A DNA stretch of 34,648 nt from a virus. Shown piece after piece: positions 6,801 through 16,500 of the stretch (position 1 is its first letter; every line of letters begins with the position of its first letter). The notes under the pieces were generated by a model that saw nothing but the letters and a program-made list of their open reading frames with translations, did not search any database and was not told the origin of the DNA. The position numbers and the translations under genes were made by a program. The stretch lies in IMG/VR virus record IMGVR_UViG_3300011185_000005, positions 1 through 34,648 of that record; one strand, written 5' to 3'.

Positions 6801-9118
6801 AAATTGTTTGCCTGTCCTACAGGATACTCAATGAAAGGGTTTATAGGGTCAATCACTTCATCATCAGGAGCATTCCATGCAAGCGTTCTAGCATCAAATA
6901 GACTACATAATAAATCTAAAGATCCATTTGAGTTTGTCTTTATAGAAGAGATTAAGAAGAGAACACCGGGTATTTCAAGAACTCCACTATCAATTGAGAT
7001 AAGATCTTGAGGCTCTAAATAAAAATACTTTCTAGAGACAGTAATCTTAAGTAACTTCTCATGTCTACTCGAACGCACTATTTCTTCTGCATGCGCTCTA
7101 GCGTGGTGTACAGTTGAAATAACATCAATTGATTCTGTAATCTCAAGTTGAATACCATTGTCTTGCTGTAAGTAAGTTTGATAGACTAAGTCAGACGGAG
7201 AATTAGTATACTTATCCGGCCACGATACAGAATCAGTGTCAAATCCTTTTTCTTCATTAGGGAATGTGACCGTACAATAGTTGTAACGATCGGAAAGAGG
7301 AATCCAACTTTGACTGATTTCACCTTCTAATTGAATATCACCATCATCAATATACGCTATAGCTAAGTTAGGATCATATTTACCTAATCCCTCGATGCTA
7401 GTTTTACCATCTGTCCAATAAACTAAATTAAGATTATTATTTATAATGGGAGCATATTGCCAACTAGCAGGATTTTCAGGAGTAGCTTCAGCAGGTACAG
7501 CTTGAACAGCTCGATAGACTTCGACACTCTCTCCTACAGTAAACTGAACAACATCACCTTTGTCAAAGGCAACTGCAGGGTCATGTATTTTAGGGTATTG
7601 CATCTTAAGCTTGTATTTACCTTCACTCCATAACAATGTAGCTTTAGAAGCAAGTGTACTTAAAATTTCTTGAATATTAGTTCTGACGGGTCTGCTAGAA
7701 TCTAAAACACCATTAAACTCAAATCTTTTAATTTGCTTACCTACAGCGCTTTCATCCGCTTGTAACTTATGAGACCATAAGAAGCTACTGGTAGGTAAAA
7801 TATTAGAACCATTTACTTCAACAATTTCGTCACAAATTTGTTTTACATTATAAAAAGATTCTAAATCAAGCTCATCTGCAGGCAACCCTTTGCCATACTC
7901 ACTATTAGTCAAATAATCATAAAGAACTTCAGCGGGATTGTTGCTATAAGCGTTACCGTAAACTACTGTAGTTGTAGTCCCATACGGTCCTGTAATCTGA
8001 GAAATAATAGGAACTCGTAGACCTTCTAGCTCAAACACTACTTCAGGAACACCTTGATACTGAGGTTCATCACGATCTAATTTAAAGACCATTGAAGCAT
8101 ACGCTGTCTCAGGAAATTCTGCGTTGAATCTGTCATCATCGCTACCTGCAGGAAAATTAGCAGCTGCCATAGGGTCTGCAATTGTACCAGTATCTAGATT
8201 TTGTCGATATACATGAATTCTTCCGCTTTCTCCAAATTCAACGTCTCTGTAATCTTTATCGTTAATTGTAGCATACCAGACATTTTCAATACCTTTATAA
8301 CAAATTGCTTGTTGGACAAAGAAAAATTCTCTCTTACGACGATTTGATTCACTACTTGCTAATGAAGGGGATCCCTCGTTACTAATCAAACCGTAAGTAT
8401 TATCATTGTAATAGATAGAAGTATCTGCGTTACTCAAAGGATGAAGAGTCAATACACCTGTGACACTATTATAGCTTTTAATACGGTAGCTATGCTCAGT
8501 TTCCGTGAAATTAGGGTCTGGTAGCTCTTCGCCATCAGCGCCGTAATATACATTATAGAAATTACTATTCCAAGGCAGATGTGTTAAAGTAACAACAGCG
8601 CTTGTAAGGAAAATATCTTCTCTTCCCGTTTGAACTGGTATTGTGTAGTCGCTAGTATTGTCAGAACGACTTAAAGTGGCTGCTCCTCCAGATAGCGCAA
8701 CACTTTCGTTATATGTATTCTCAGGTGTCCATACACCATTTTCAGGCACAAAGTCATAGCCACCACCCTCACTAAGAATAGCGAGTGTAACTGAAATCTG
8801 TCCAGTAGCAGTCACTGCGGTCTGTAACTCATTCCCATCTATAGCCCATCTTGCATCACCGCTTGTGAGAAACTCTAAGTCTCCTGTAGCCGCGTAATTA
8901 TAAGTGCTACTTACTTGATGAAACACTCGATAGCCCGCTACGTTAGCTCGACCGTAAGGGATCGGCAAAGGTCCAATCTCACCTTCGACTGCAATGTCAA
9001 ATCCCTTACGTGCGTCTGCTGCTCTTTTTGCCTTTCTTTTTGCTTTTCTAGCTTGTATAACAGAATAAGCGGTAGTCACTACTGTAATAACAAATGAAGC
9101 TACTGCGAAAAAACCCAT
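3812..9118 (-). CDS. Central tail tip / host-specificity protein (gpJ-like)
   Basis: At 1768 residues this is the second largest protein here. The N terminus has a hydrophobic stretch (2-22) and a Lys/Arg-rich segment. It is followed by a region fitting the conserved gpJ-type hub start (about 40-75, with GPLPIPYGRANVAGYRVFHQ). Middle segments (about 770-1350) contain fibronectin-III-like beta repeats and many Pro/Gly/Ser-rich linkers. The C-terminal part (about 1500-1768) is fibre-like: a right-handed beta/coiled neck with 'IKDLSVDTLQLANNAI', then a beta-rich terminal domain. The AGGAGAA site gives a clear start. Position after the distal tail genes and before the fibre accessory supports receptor binding at the tail tip. 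Receptor identity cannot be read. Confidence 0.85.
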   Translation of the reverse strand: MGFFAVASFVITVVTTAYSVIQARKAKRKAKRAADARKGFDIAVEGEIGPLPIPYGRANVAGYRVFHQVSSTYNYAATGDLEFLTSGDARWAIDGNELQTAVTATGQISVTLAILSEGGGYDFVPENGVWTPENTYNESVALSGGAATLSRSDNTSDYTIPVQTGREDIFLTSAVVTLTHLPWNSNFYNVYYGADGEELPDPNFTETEHSYRIKSYNSVTGVLTLHPLSNADTSIYYNDNTYGLISNEGSPSLASSESNRRKREFFFVQQAICYKGIENVWYATINDKDYRDVEFGESGRIHVYRQNLDTGTIADPMAAANFPAGSDDDRFNAEFPETAYASMVFKLDRDEPQYQGVPEVVFELEGLRVPIISQITGPYGTTTTVVYGNAYSNNPAEVLYDYLTNSEYGKGLPADELDLESFYNVKQICDEIVEVNGSNILPTSSFLWSHKLQADESAVGKQIKRFEFNGVLDSSRPVRTNIQEILSTLASKATLLWSEGKYKLKMQYPKIHDPAVAFDKGDVVQFTVGESVEVYRAVQAVPAEATPENPASWQYAPIINNNLNLVYWTDGKTSIEGLGKYDPNLAIAYIDDGDIQLEGEISQSWIPLSDRYNYCTVTFPNEEKGFDTDSVSWPDKYTNSPSDLVYQTYLQQDNGIQLEITESIDVISTVHHARAHAEEIVRSSRHEKLLKITVSRKYFYLEPQDLISIDSGVLEIPGVLFLISSIKTNSNGSLDLLCSLFDARTLAWNAPDDEVIDPINPFIEYPVGQANNLLYTANEDVQGNLLRSGTLTWAFSEGSGISYDVRYLPQPANTITVGASWIHIGSTRDRYLDIPMLAPGIVTFTVIARDSYGNIAPEFDMATGVGWPRHETIIGANSLLGSTAAIRAYKWTRDDILGVDPSTLLGWDDGEYDFNGSLLTPPVAWYADPNIAYDIAIAEYDPSTVVGNLFYIEATVSTTYPETLVEEIIWSNVRLVDSSLSSHTLTAYYRTPPGATSPSTPGDPNGSDGSFFFGLDIFTPPFSNGGTYEWTAVVPEGEGLLYKSQAEATVPGIYGLNTNNLNWTTPVIVGDEPTISTTTRLFIWSETFPNASDLTSVSSNYQWNPSRAHGALLDPLNRGWELTLPPAPNGAQSRVRAYEARLFLEVAAGTENTSIDWADRAGDGEVFFQAATEGTQTEKVYIYRWEPTGGPPPTTPLSASVFNWNSGVLDSVPAGWSQGVPVAPSNAHTLYRLGGLLTEAANVSTTTISWTAPFFAMEIISSVAAASAFASYAFKRATSAPATPSGGNYASPLPNPLDGWSDGIPGGTIPVYSSKRIFTVDGSSPQDASWSTPALFAQNGDTREFQFSDDPSDPPDGSSWVDEATADTIWMRTRLVEGGVAGLWSAPIRIKGEAGAPGDSGAYTRTAYAIAPLGLSPENEENTSTGEANYPANNAWGMSEVWSGTQPVIPVNHRLWMTIGTHDPATTITTWGKPFWASLTVGSLSAISVNTGVLSVTGDITVSGGSIKSGKTFVGDSNNTGFIFRPDGGFHLGLKQTLANPAEILFDPTAGIKLRIKGRLSSWNYDYPSATGWLLGNENTEEGVAYFNKLVIRDPINLTGGQPTVVAKFGFGTPGADGLRGSYIKDLSVDTLQLANNAITVPRYATFWDAPFTLTPAGANVINFNYQLTLPPGMSSAPVLIMCVLSAYPSGSSSATVLQKVKVNNNIVTDSAEGFSSSAVNLTSLGSINLPAGSHSIKVHLSAGAGHSNSTKTLTSVNVDLIVLGAKR

Positions 9119-9130
9119 AATAATTCTCCT

Positions 9131-9841
9131 TTAACCGCCATCCCAGCTTGGAATCCAGCCACTACCTGCGCCGCCACCGCCGCCACCACCGCCACCAGAT
9201 CCTCCACCAGAGCCTCCATTTCTTTCTTTCTTACCCCAGAGAATACTCACAGCTTGAGAGCCGATAAGGATCTGATCGTAAGAAGTGTCAGCAAGATCTG
9301 GAAACTTCCTAGCTAAATAATTCTTTGATGTTAGTAAGGATCGTGTAAGATCAAGAGACCCCATAGGTGATGCACCTTCAAGCTTGATTGAAATCTCTTC
9401 GCTTGGCGATATTCGATATTCAATATTGTCCAAAAAGCCTTTATAGACAGTAAGAAATTCCCTGACAGGCTCACCCGGCTCAGCGCCATTAATAGGTGAA
9501 TCAGTTGTATTTAAAAAGCCTGCCTTAACAATCATATCTGTACCTGAAAAAGTACCGTTAGAAATCTTCCCTCTGAGTTCAAACTCAGGGTCAGCTAAAA
9601 GAATAGTGTAAGAATCTCTATCTAAGATTTCAGAAAGTCTAGGTGGATCGATTTGTAATGTACCATTCTCAGGACTATAGACATCACCCTCATCTGTAAT
9701 CGCGTAAGGTAATGTTGTATACAAAAGTTCATAGGAAGGGACCCCGTTAACTGCAGCTGTAGGCCCAACCTTGACCATAAGAAAAGATACTACTTTTTCA
9801 CTTTGCATAATATTTAATAAAGTATTGCTAATATTTCTCAT
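9131..9841 (-). CDS. Minor tail tip protein with poly-Gly C terminus
   Basis: This 236-residue protein lies between the distal tail gene and the J-like gene, the position of hub assembly proteins such as lambda gpL/gpK or DUF2163-type proteins. The body is beta-rich and contains an LxxYKGFLDNIEY segment and the C-terminal TSYDQILIG...ILWGKK pattern seen in related tail-hub proteins. The last 30 or so residues are almost entirely Gly and Ser and end in GSGWIPSWDGG, a flexible tail probably buried or used for docking. Its ATG overlaps the upstream stop as TAATG. The exact homologue is not certain. Confidence 0.72.
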   Translation of the reverse strand: MRNISNTLLNIMQSEKVVSFLMVKVGPTAAVNGVPSYELLYTTLPYAITDEGDVYSPENGTLQIDPPRLSEILDRDSYTILLADPEFELRGKISNGTFSGTDMIVKAGFLNTTDSPINGAEPGEPVREFLTVYKGFLDNIEYRISPSEEISIKLEGASPMGSLDLTRSLLTSKNYLARKFPDLADTSYDQILIGSQAVSILWGKKERNGGSGGGSGGGGGGGGGAGSGWIPSWDGG

Positions 9842-10539
9842 TATAAAGCCTCCACCAATCTAATACGAGGGGATTCTACCAATACACCGTCTTGATACGA
9901 AAGTCCAGATGCTTGGTCACTATCATAATAGCATTTCATAGCGCAATTTTTACCAAATCGTATAAAACTGTTGTCAGGTACATCTTGCATTAATCTAGGG
10001 AAGAGGGTCATTGTACCATTAGCCCAAGGCACTTCTGTTGCTAAGTAAAGCTTATCATGATTACCAAACTGAATGAAATCACCCTTTGCAATTAATGAAC
10101 CGGGATTTCCATTAAAAGCAATTGCATCTCCACCTGCTGTTGCTGCACTTGTCGTAATTCCCGTGCCTCTTGACCATATAAATTTCGAATTGTCCTGCAT
10201 ATCTTCTTCTTGAAGACTCGTAAGGTAGCTTTCTTCACTAATGTCCGAATATCGCCTCTTCTTAACAAGCAGAGGGGGTCTAATGAAAATCTCTGTGTCA
10301 ACATCATTTGTAACATTGTGAATGAAAAAATCTACAAAATAATTTGTATCGAAAATTGCTGTCTCTATCTCCCATCTCTGAGAAATCGTACTAGAAACTA
10401 TCCTACGCAAGGATAATGTATCAGAACGTGAAATCACTCTTGCAGATCGAATACTCGTCTGCGCTGCAAATTGTGCAATAATTTGACTGTCTGAGCCATT
10501 GGATTCACTTGACGTATTAATGTCCAAAATGCCGAACAT
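9841..10539 (-). CDS. Distal tail protein (Dit/gpM-like)
   Basis: This 232-residue, mostly beta-strand protein is encoded immediately after the tape measure, where siphophages keep the distal tail or minor tail protein. It has no membrane segment or signal peptide. The region about 120-200 contains glycine-rich turns and an 'LIAKGDFIQFGNHDKLYLAT' stretch typical of small beta domains in tail hub proteins, and a KCYYDSDQASGLSYQDG stretch near the end. AAGGAGCC precedes the ATG directly after a strong terminator. It shares a TAATG overlap with the next gene. The function is by gene order and fold impression. Confidence 0.65.
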   Translation of the reverse strand: MFGILDINTSSESNGSDSQIIAQFAAQTSIRSARVISRSDTLSLRRIVSSTISQRWEIETAIFDTNYFVDFFIHNVTNDVDTEIFIRPPLLVKKRRYSDISEESYLTSLQEEDMQDNSKFIWSRGTGITTSAATAGGDAIAFNGNPGSLIAKGDFIQFGNHDKLYLATEVPWANGTMTLFPRLMQDVPDNSFIRFGKNCAMKCYYDSDQASGLSYQDGVLVESPRIRLVEAL

Positions 10540-10551
10540 AAAAGGCTCCTT

Positions 10552-10582
10552 AAAAAGAGAGGCCTCCGCTAAGAGACCTCTC
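10552..10582 (-). terminator. Strong intrinsic terminator after tape measure gene
   Basis: On the minus strand an 11-bp stem (10557-10582, two or three G-U pairs, loop TAGC) is followed by five T. It starts eight bases after the tape measure stop. The next gene's ribosome binding site abuts the T run, so partial termination probably tunes expression of the tail tip genes. Confidence 0.85.
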
Positions 10583-10590
10583 GTTCTTTT

Positions 10591-13500
10591 TTAATAACCG
10601 ATTTCTCGATTATGTTGATTGACACCAACTGCGATATCAGGTAACATTCTATATATTTCTTGCTTAGTCTGACGCGAAATGTCGCCAGTGATCTGCAAGT
10701 TAACTACAGTGTTGTTCCTTTGCTCGCGTGGCTTGATCTTATCATGTCTCTGCATACTATTAGTACCAACAAGACCTCCGTCTGCAAACTTGGAGATATT
10801 GCCTGCATTGATCTTATCAAGTAAAGGTCTATACATAGCCGCAGATTTAGCATTGATAATATACTCACCATTAGAAACTCTAGCAAGAATAGAATCAGAA
10901 CGACTACTACCTTTCCCTTCAACAGCACCACCATCAGCGAAGCTGTCAATCAAGTAACCTATACCGACCCCTATAAGGCCAGCCATAGCGTTGGCATCCA
11001 TACCGCCACCACTACCACCACCGCTAAATAAGCCGCTAAACATATTAGCAAGACCACTTAAGCCATCTTTAAAAACATTACCTAGGCTGCTTAACAATGG
11101 AATTTGCATTGCTGTGTTATCGACCATTTTATTTAACGGACCGGTTATAGCATCGGAGGTACTTCCCTCGCCACCGCTCTGGGCGTTTGGACGTAGGTAG
11201 GAGGGTACCCCATTGTTGCTCGTCGTCGGCCCTGGGGCAGTCCCTGTGGGCTGAGAGGCAGGGTTTAGGAGCCAATCCAGCATACCGCCTGAAGATCCGC
11301 TAGTTCCAGAACCTTGACTCGTGGGGCCACTCTCTGAATTACCAAAAAGAGCAGAACCGAGCTGTGTAAAGAAACTATCGAGAGTACCTTGGGCTGTAAA
11401 CATTCTCTCAGTAACACCATTCACAACAGTGTCTATAATATTATCTTGGAAAGCAGTTAAGAGATTTAAACCAACATCTTTAAAGCTTTCTCCTTTAAAT
11501 ACACCCTTGAGTGCTTTTCCAAAAGAATTTTTAATAGAATCCGAGAACTGCTGACCTGCTGCTACAACTGCTTCAGCGTAGTCAAGAGTCGCTCTAGTGA
11601 GATCTACTATAGCCTTGGTCGTCTGTTGGATCCCAATTTGAGCTCTATCTCGTACCTCACCTTCTTCTCTAAGGTCTTCTTTATATCCTTCTAAGCGAAC
11701 TTGGAGAACTTTAAGTCTATCTTGGGTTTCGGCATCAAACAGTTTTGTCATGTTTGCAGTAACAAACGGAATTCTAATACCTAACTCATTAAATTCTTCG
11801 CTTAACGCTTGGAAAATAAGAGCAAGATTTTGTGTATTCAAAATACCCGGAGTTGCTGCAATTGTTCTTAACTGTCGGCTTTCATCTACACTTCCGTATA
11901 AGTTACCGGCAATCCCACCAGTATTGAAACCGTAGACACCACCGTTAATTTGCTCAAGTATCTTTCTGAACTTTTTAGTAGACTTAGCATTTATAACAAA
12001 TTCGCCATTAGAGAGCATGGCTGGAATCTTATCTTCAACAGGACCGCCTGGGCCGCTGATATAACCACCAGATGCTCTTCTTTCAGGTAAAGCATTATTC
12101 GCTAAGTTTTCTTTAAAGTATTTACCACTAAAACCTTGTATTAACGTAGTATTAATGGTAGTTAAATTCTCAACTAAATCTCTTGTAGTGACCGGTTCTA
12201 GTTCTGTTTGACCGGGTACTTCAAAGAATTCTAAACCAGCTTTAATTAATTTATCAATGATTCCAATAGGTGCAGAAATATTTTCCGCTCGGAAAGCATT
12301 TACAAGATTATTAGAGTATCTTTCGAAACTTTCTGAAATAACTCCAAATCTGGCTTCAGTGTCAACAATAGGAATATCTCTTTGAACGGGATCGTGAATA
12401 CCACGATTGATGCTCTCGAGTAATCTGACACTGGCTTTTTCAAGCTCTAGAATTTGTTCATCAAGATCTCTAGTCTCCCCTATTGCCGCTCTAAGTGCTT
12501 CAGCATTGTCTGTAGCAATTCTACTAATAACATTTTGGAAAGAGCCTAGAGTATCTTCTGAACCAAACATATTATTTCTATCAATATTTCTATTGAAAAA
12601 TTGAATATCTGCTTCAGTAGCAAGTTCATAAAACTTGTCTAGCTCTTCCGAAATCTTAGAAACTCTATTTGTTTCTGATCTAACTTTGGGATCCAGACTT
12701 AAGAATTCAGTCTTTGAGAACAAGTCAGATACACGATTATAGCCTTCTTGGAATCCTTCCTTAACTCTATCCGCAATACTGGTAGCTACGCTAGAAAGAT
12801 TTTCTTGTCGAATTGAGAGTTCAATAATCTTAGTAGCTTCTGCAATTTGAGATCTTTCACCTATTGCATATAGATCAATTACTTGTAGTCTAGCCTGCTG
12901 AAGTAAATCAAAAACACCTTCAGAGAATCTAGCTAAAACATCTATAGGCGCACTCAAATCAAGCTCATCAGAAACATTCCTTATTGTTTCTTTGAATGTA
13001 TTGCTAATATCAACAAGTTTTCCTTTTATCCTGTCATATTCAGCAGTCATTTGTATCAAATAAGACAATTGCTCAGCGCTACTGAATTCAGCTACAGAGC
13101 TAAGGCTCTTAAATGTTTGCGAAAGTTTCTTAGCTTGTGCCAAGAAGCCAGAAGAAATGAGTTTAACTTGATTAGCAGCATCGTTTATACCAAGACTGGT
13201 GAGCGCTTCAAGAGCGTTAACTTTACTAAGAGAATCTCTATAAGCATCAAGCGCTTCTTTTGCTCTAAACATAGAAGCTCTTTCTTCATCAGTGACTGTA
13301 ATAACACCAGCAGAAGCTGCAATTAGGTTGTGACTAGCGTTTTCAGATAATCTAATCGATTCAATATACTGCTCTAAAATAGCCGTATTAGACCGAACGC
13401 TAGCACTGATTTCAATACCGAGTATTTTCTCTAATTGATCTGCAGTAGTTTGAGCGGAGCCTCCAAAATCAATTGAGCCTAATTTGAAGCTTTGTAGGTT

Positions 13501-16500
13501 TACTTTAGTCGCTTCAATAATGTTATTATATTCTTCTAGAAGCTTTCTTTGTTCATCTATATTCGAAGCATTTACATTAGAGAATAGCTCAGAAAGTACT
13601 ACTTCAAACTTGCGAAGGGTAGAAGAGGATGTTTCAAGTGCATTGAGTTGGCCTGGGTCAAGCTCTAAGAAAAGAGGCAACGTCAAGCCTTCAACATTAG
13701 CACTACTAAGTGCAGACGTAATAGTCTCAAATGAAAAATCTGCTTCAACGTAATTAGCTAAGCTCTTCTGCAGTTCACGTATTGCAGATTGTACCTGAAT
13801 GTATTGTACATTAGCTGCATCAAGGCCTTCAGCAGAGATACGATTAAGTTCACCTTTAAGCTGCTTGATAGTGGTTAGTGTATTAGACAGTGTTTCAGGT
13901 ATTTTACCTTGAGCTGAGAGAATATTTCTAAGGTTGTCTTCGGTGATTATTTCAGAAGCATCAGAAAGATAATCAACAGCATCACTTATAAATCTAGTAC
14001 TAGTGCCTTCCTCTAACAACTCTTGTGCTCTCTGGCGGTTCCTCTCTAATTTTCTATTATATTCTCTAAATTCAGCATAGACACTACTATCTGTTGACAA
14101 GTCTTTAGCGCTTAGCACAAGTGTTTCTTGGAGAGCTTTTTCAGCTTCATCATTGAAATATGTTAGATTCGCAAGTAAAGTATTCTGCTGAGGATCTAAG
14201 AAATAGTCTCTTGTCTTTTTACCAAAGTCTACACCAAGTGTCGTTGTCGCTGCAGTAGCAGTTTCAATTGCTCTCTGTCGAGGTCCTTCAACTTTTGTAG
14301 TACCAGTGATTATATCTTCGACACGCTTTAGCTGCCTCAAGTAGCCGATACTATTTTGGGCAAGTAATTCAATTTGCCCCACAAGTGTACCTAGACTATT
14401 ATTGAGCGACTCCATTTCACTACCTAACCTATTTAAATCAGATCCCTTAAAGGCTGACTTAAATCGATTCAAACGCATTTCTTCTGTAATCTCAACAGCT
14501 CTGTTGAAGAAACCTATATAAGCGTTTACGAACCCTGAAGGTAGCTCATTTTCTCGTTTTGCAAATGTTTCTGTCCACACGCTGTTAAGCGTACTTAATC
14601 TGTCAAAATATCCATCAGCCTCTGCTAGTCTACCTGAAAACAGAGCATCTAAAGCGTCAGGATTAGCAATAGCCTCAGTAAGTCCTTTTGTTAATTTTTC
14701 AGTAAGCTGTCTAGCCTCGTGCTCTAGATTACGAACACCTAAGAAATCAAAACCGTCGAAGAATCTGAGAATTCCAGTACCAGGCTTTTTATTTTTCTCT
14801 TTTTCAATCTCCGCAATACCTTTATTATAATCATAAATGAGTTTACGAATGCTACCGCTGACATCACTTAGCAGCGTTTCTATAGCTCCAACATTGTTTT
14901 CAATGAAGCTAATATCAGGAGCAATACGACCGCTTTTTAATCCCTGAAGTGTAGCTTTATCGATAGTTTCATAATATCTTTTTAATTGTTTATCGATTTC
15001 TTCTTGTAACGTGCCTTCGCCAAGTCTAGGTAAATCTGCTAGTATACGTGCAAAACTACTTTTAGCGTCTCTAAGCTCTTTCTGGGTTTCAGTAGATAAC
15101 GCGCCATCTTTTAATTCTTCAAGATAAGCTTCTTCAATCTTGCGTTTGAAATCTTCTGCAATACTACTGTACCTTTCAAATGTTTTATCGTCAAGTCCGC
15201 CAAAATCAATTACATTTCTGAAATCAGTAAAATCAAATTCAATACCACCTACGTCAATTGCTTTTTGAAAACCTGGAATAACATTTTCGAATACAGAACG
15301 TTTACCTCTCGCGGTGGTTGCTTGTAGCCCAAATATTTTACGAACCCAATCGTAAGTTAACGCAAGTTTATCGTTGAGCGTATCACCGTCGCCTAGCAAT
15401 GCATCACCTACTGCACCGACCTTACTTGCAGCGAAAATACCAATTGCGGATACAATTATTACAATTATTGCTTTGAGAGAAAATAACGCAGCAATAATGG
15501 CTCCAATGGCTCTAAACAATCCACCAAAACCTGCAGCTGTTAAGGTCTTTACAGCAGTAAGAGCCCTTCCAGCGCCGCTAACTATTAGATTGAAACTCAT
15601 AGCAGCACCTAGTGCCATACTTCTAAGTCGCCTTCCAAGATTTTTAGCGCTTACTGCAGTTGTAGCGTTTGCTACACTAATCCCAACTACACTTAAGCGT
15701 AAGCTTCGCAGGTATGTGGCAAATCTGGCTAAAGACGACCCGACATCTGACAATGCTAACGTTCTGAAGCTTGAGACCATGATACTGACAGCTGATGTTA
15801 CAACTCTAGCGGTTACTCTAAGACTCTCCCTAAATATTTTTAAATCTCTTTTTAGAATGCCTAAAGCGCCACTAAAAATCTTAGAAACTCTCGGAAAAGA
15901 ACTACTGAACGCTTGAGTAAAGTTCCTAATAAAAGGCTTAAAATTTAATTTATTTGAACGCAACCCTTTAGAACCCGTAAAGTCTACAGAAATAATATCT
16001 GTAAATTTCTTTTGAAAAACTCTTTTGAAGCCTAGTGTATCAATGTTCTTAATAAGAGTCGAAAAACCTTCTTTAAATACATTAGAAAGTCTACCAAAAG
16101 CTACTAAAAGCTTTCGCTTCTGCCGAGTAGTTCCTAGTAGCTTCCCGAAGTCAATCTTACTAAATACTTTGTTATCACCCGCGTCAAAAGAAAGACTTTT
16201 AAAAAATATGTCTGCAAAAGTAAGTTTACTTTTAGGTGCAGTGTAAGCAGTAAGCTTGGCACCAAAATTAGCAAAAATTTTGCCTATTACTGCAGTGAAT
16301 CCTGTAGTTACAGGCTGAACTATTGCAGTAGTGCTCGCTGCAGCTATTATGCCCATTTTTGCAAACAAGTTAGTGAATGCACCACTAAGGATAGTTAAAG
16401 GCAAAGTCAACGCGGTTATTATTGCCTTAACAAAAAGAGTTCCAAGTTCAGCAAATCCTTTCTTACCAAAAAGTAATCCAAAAAGACTTGCACCTGCTAT

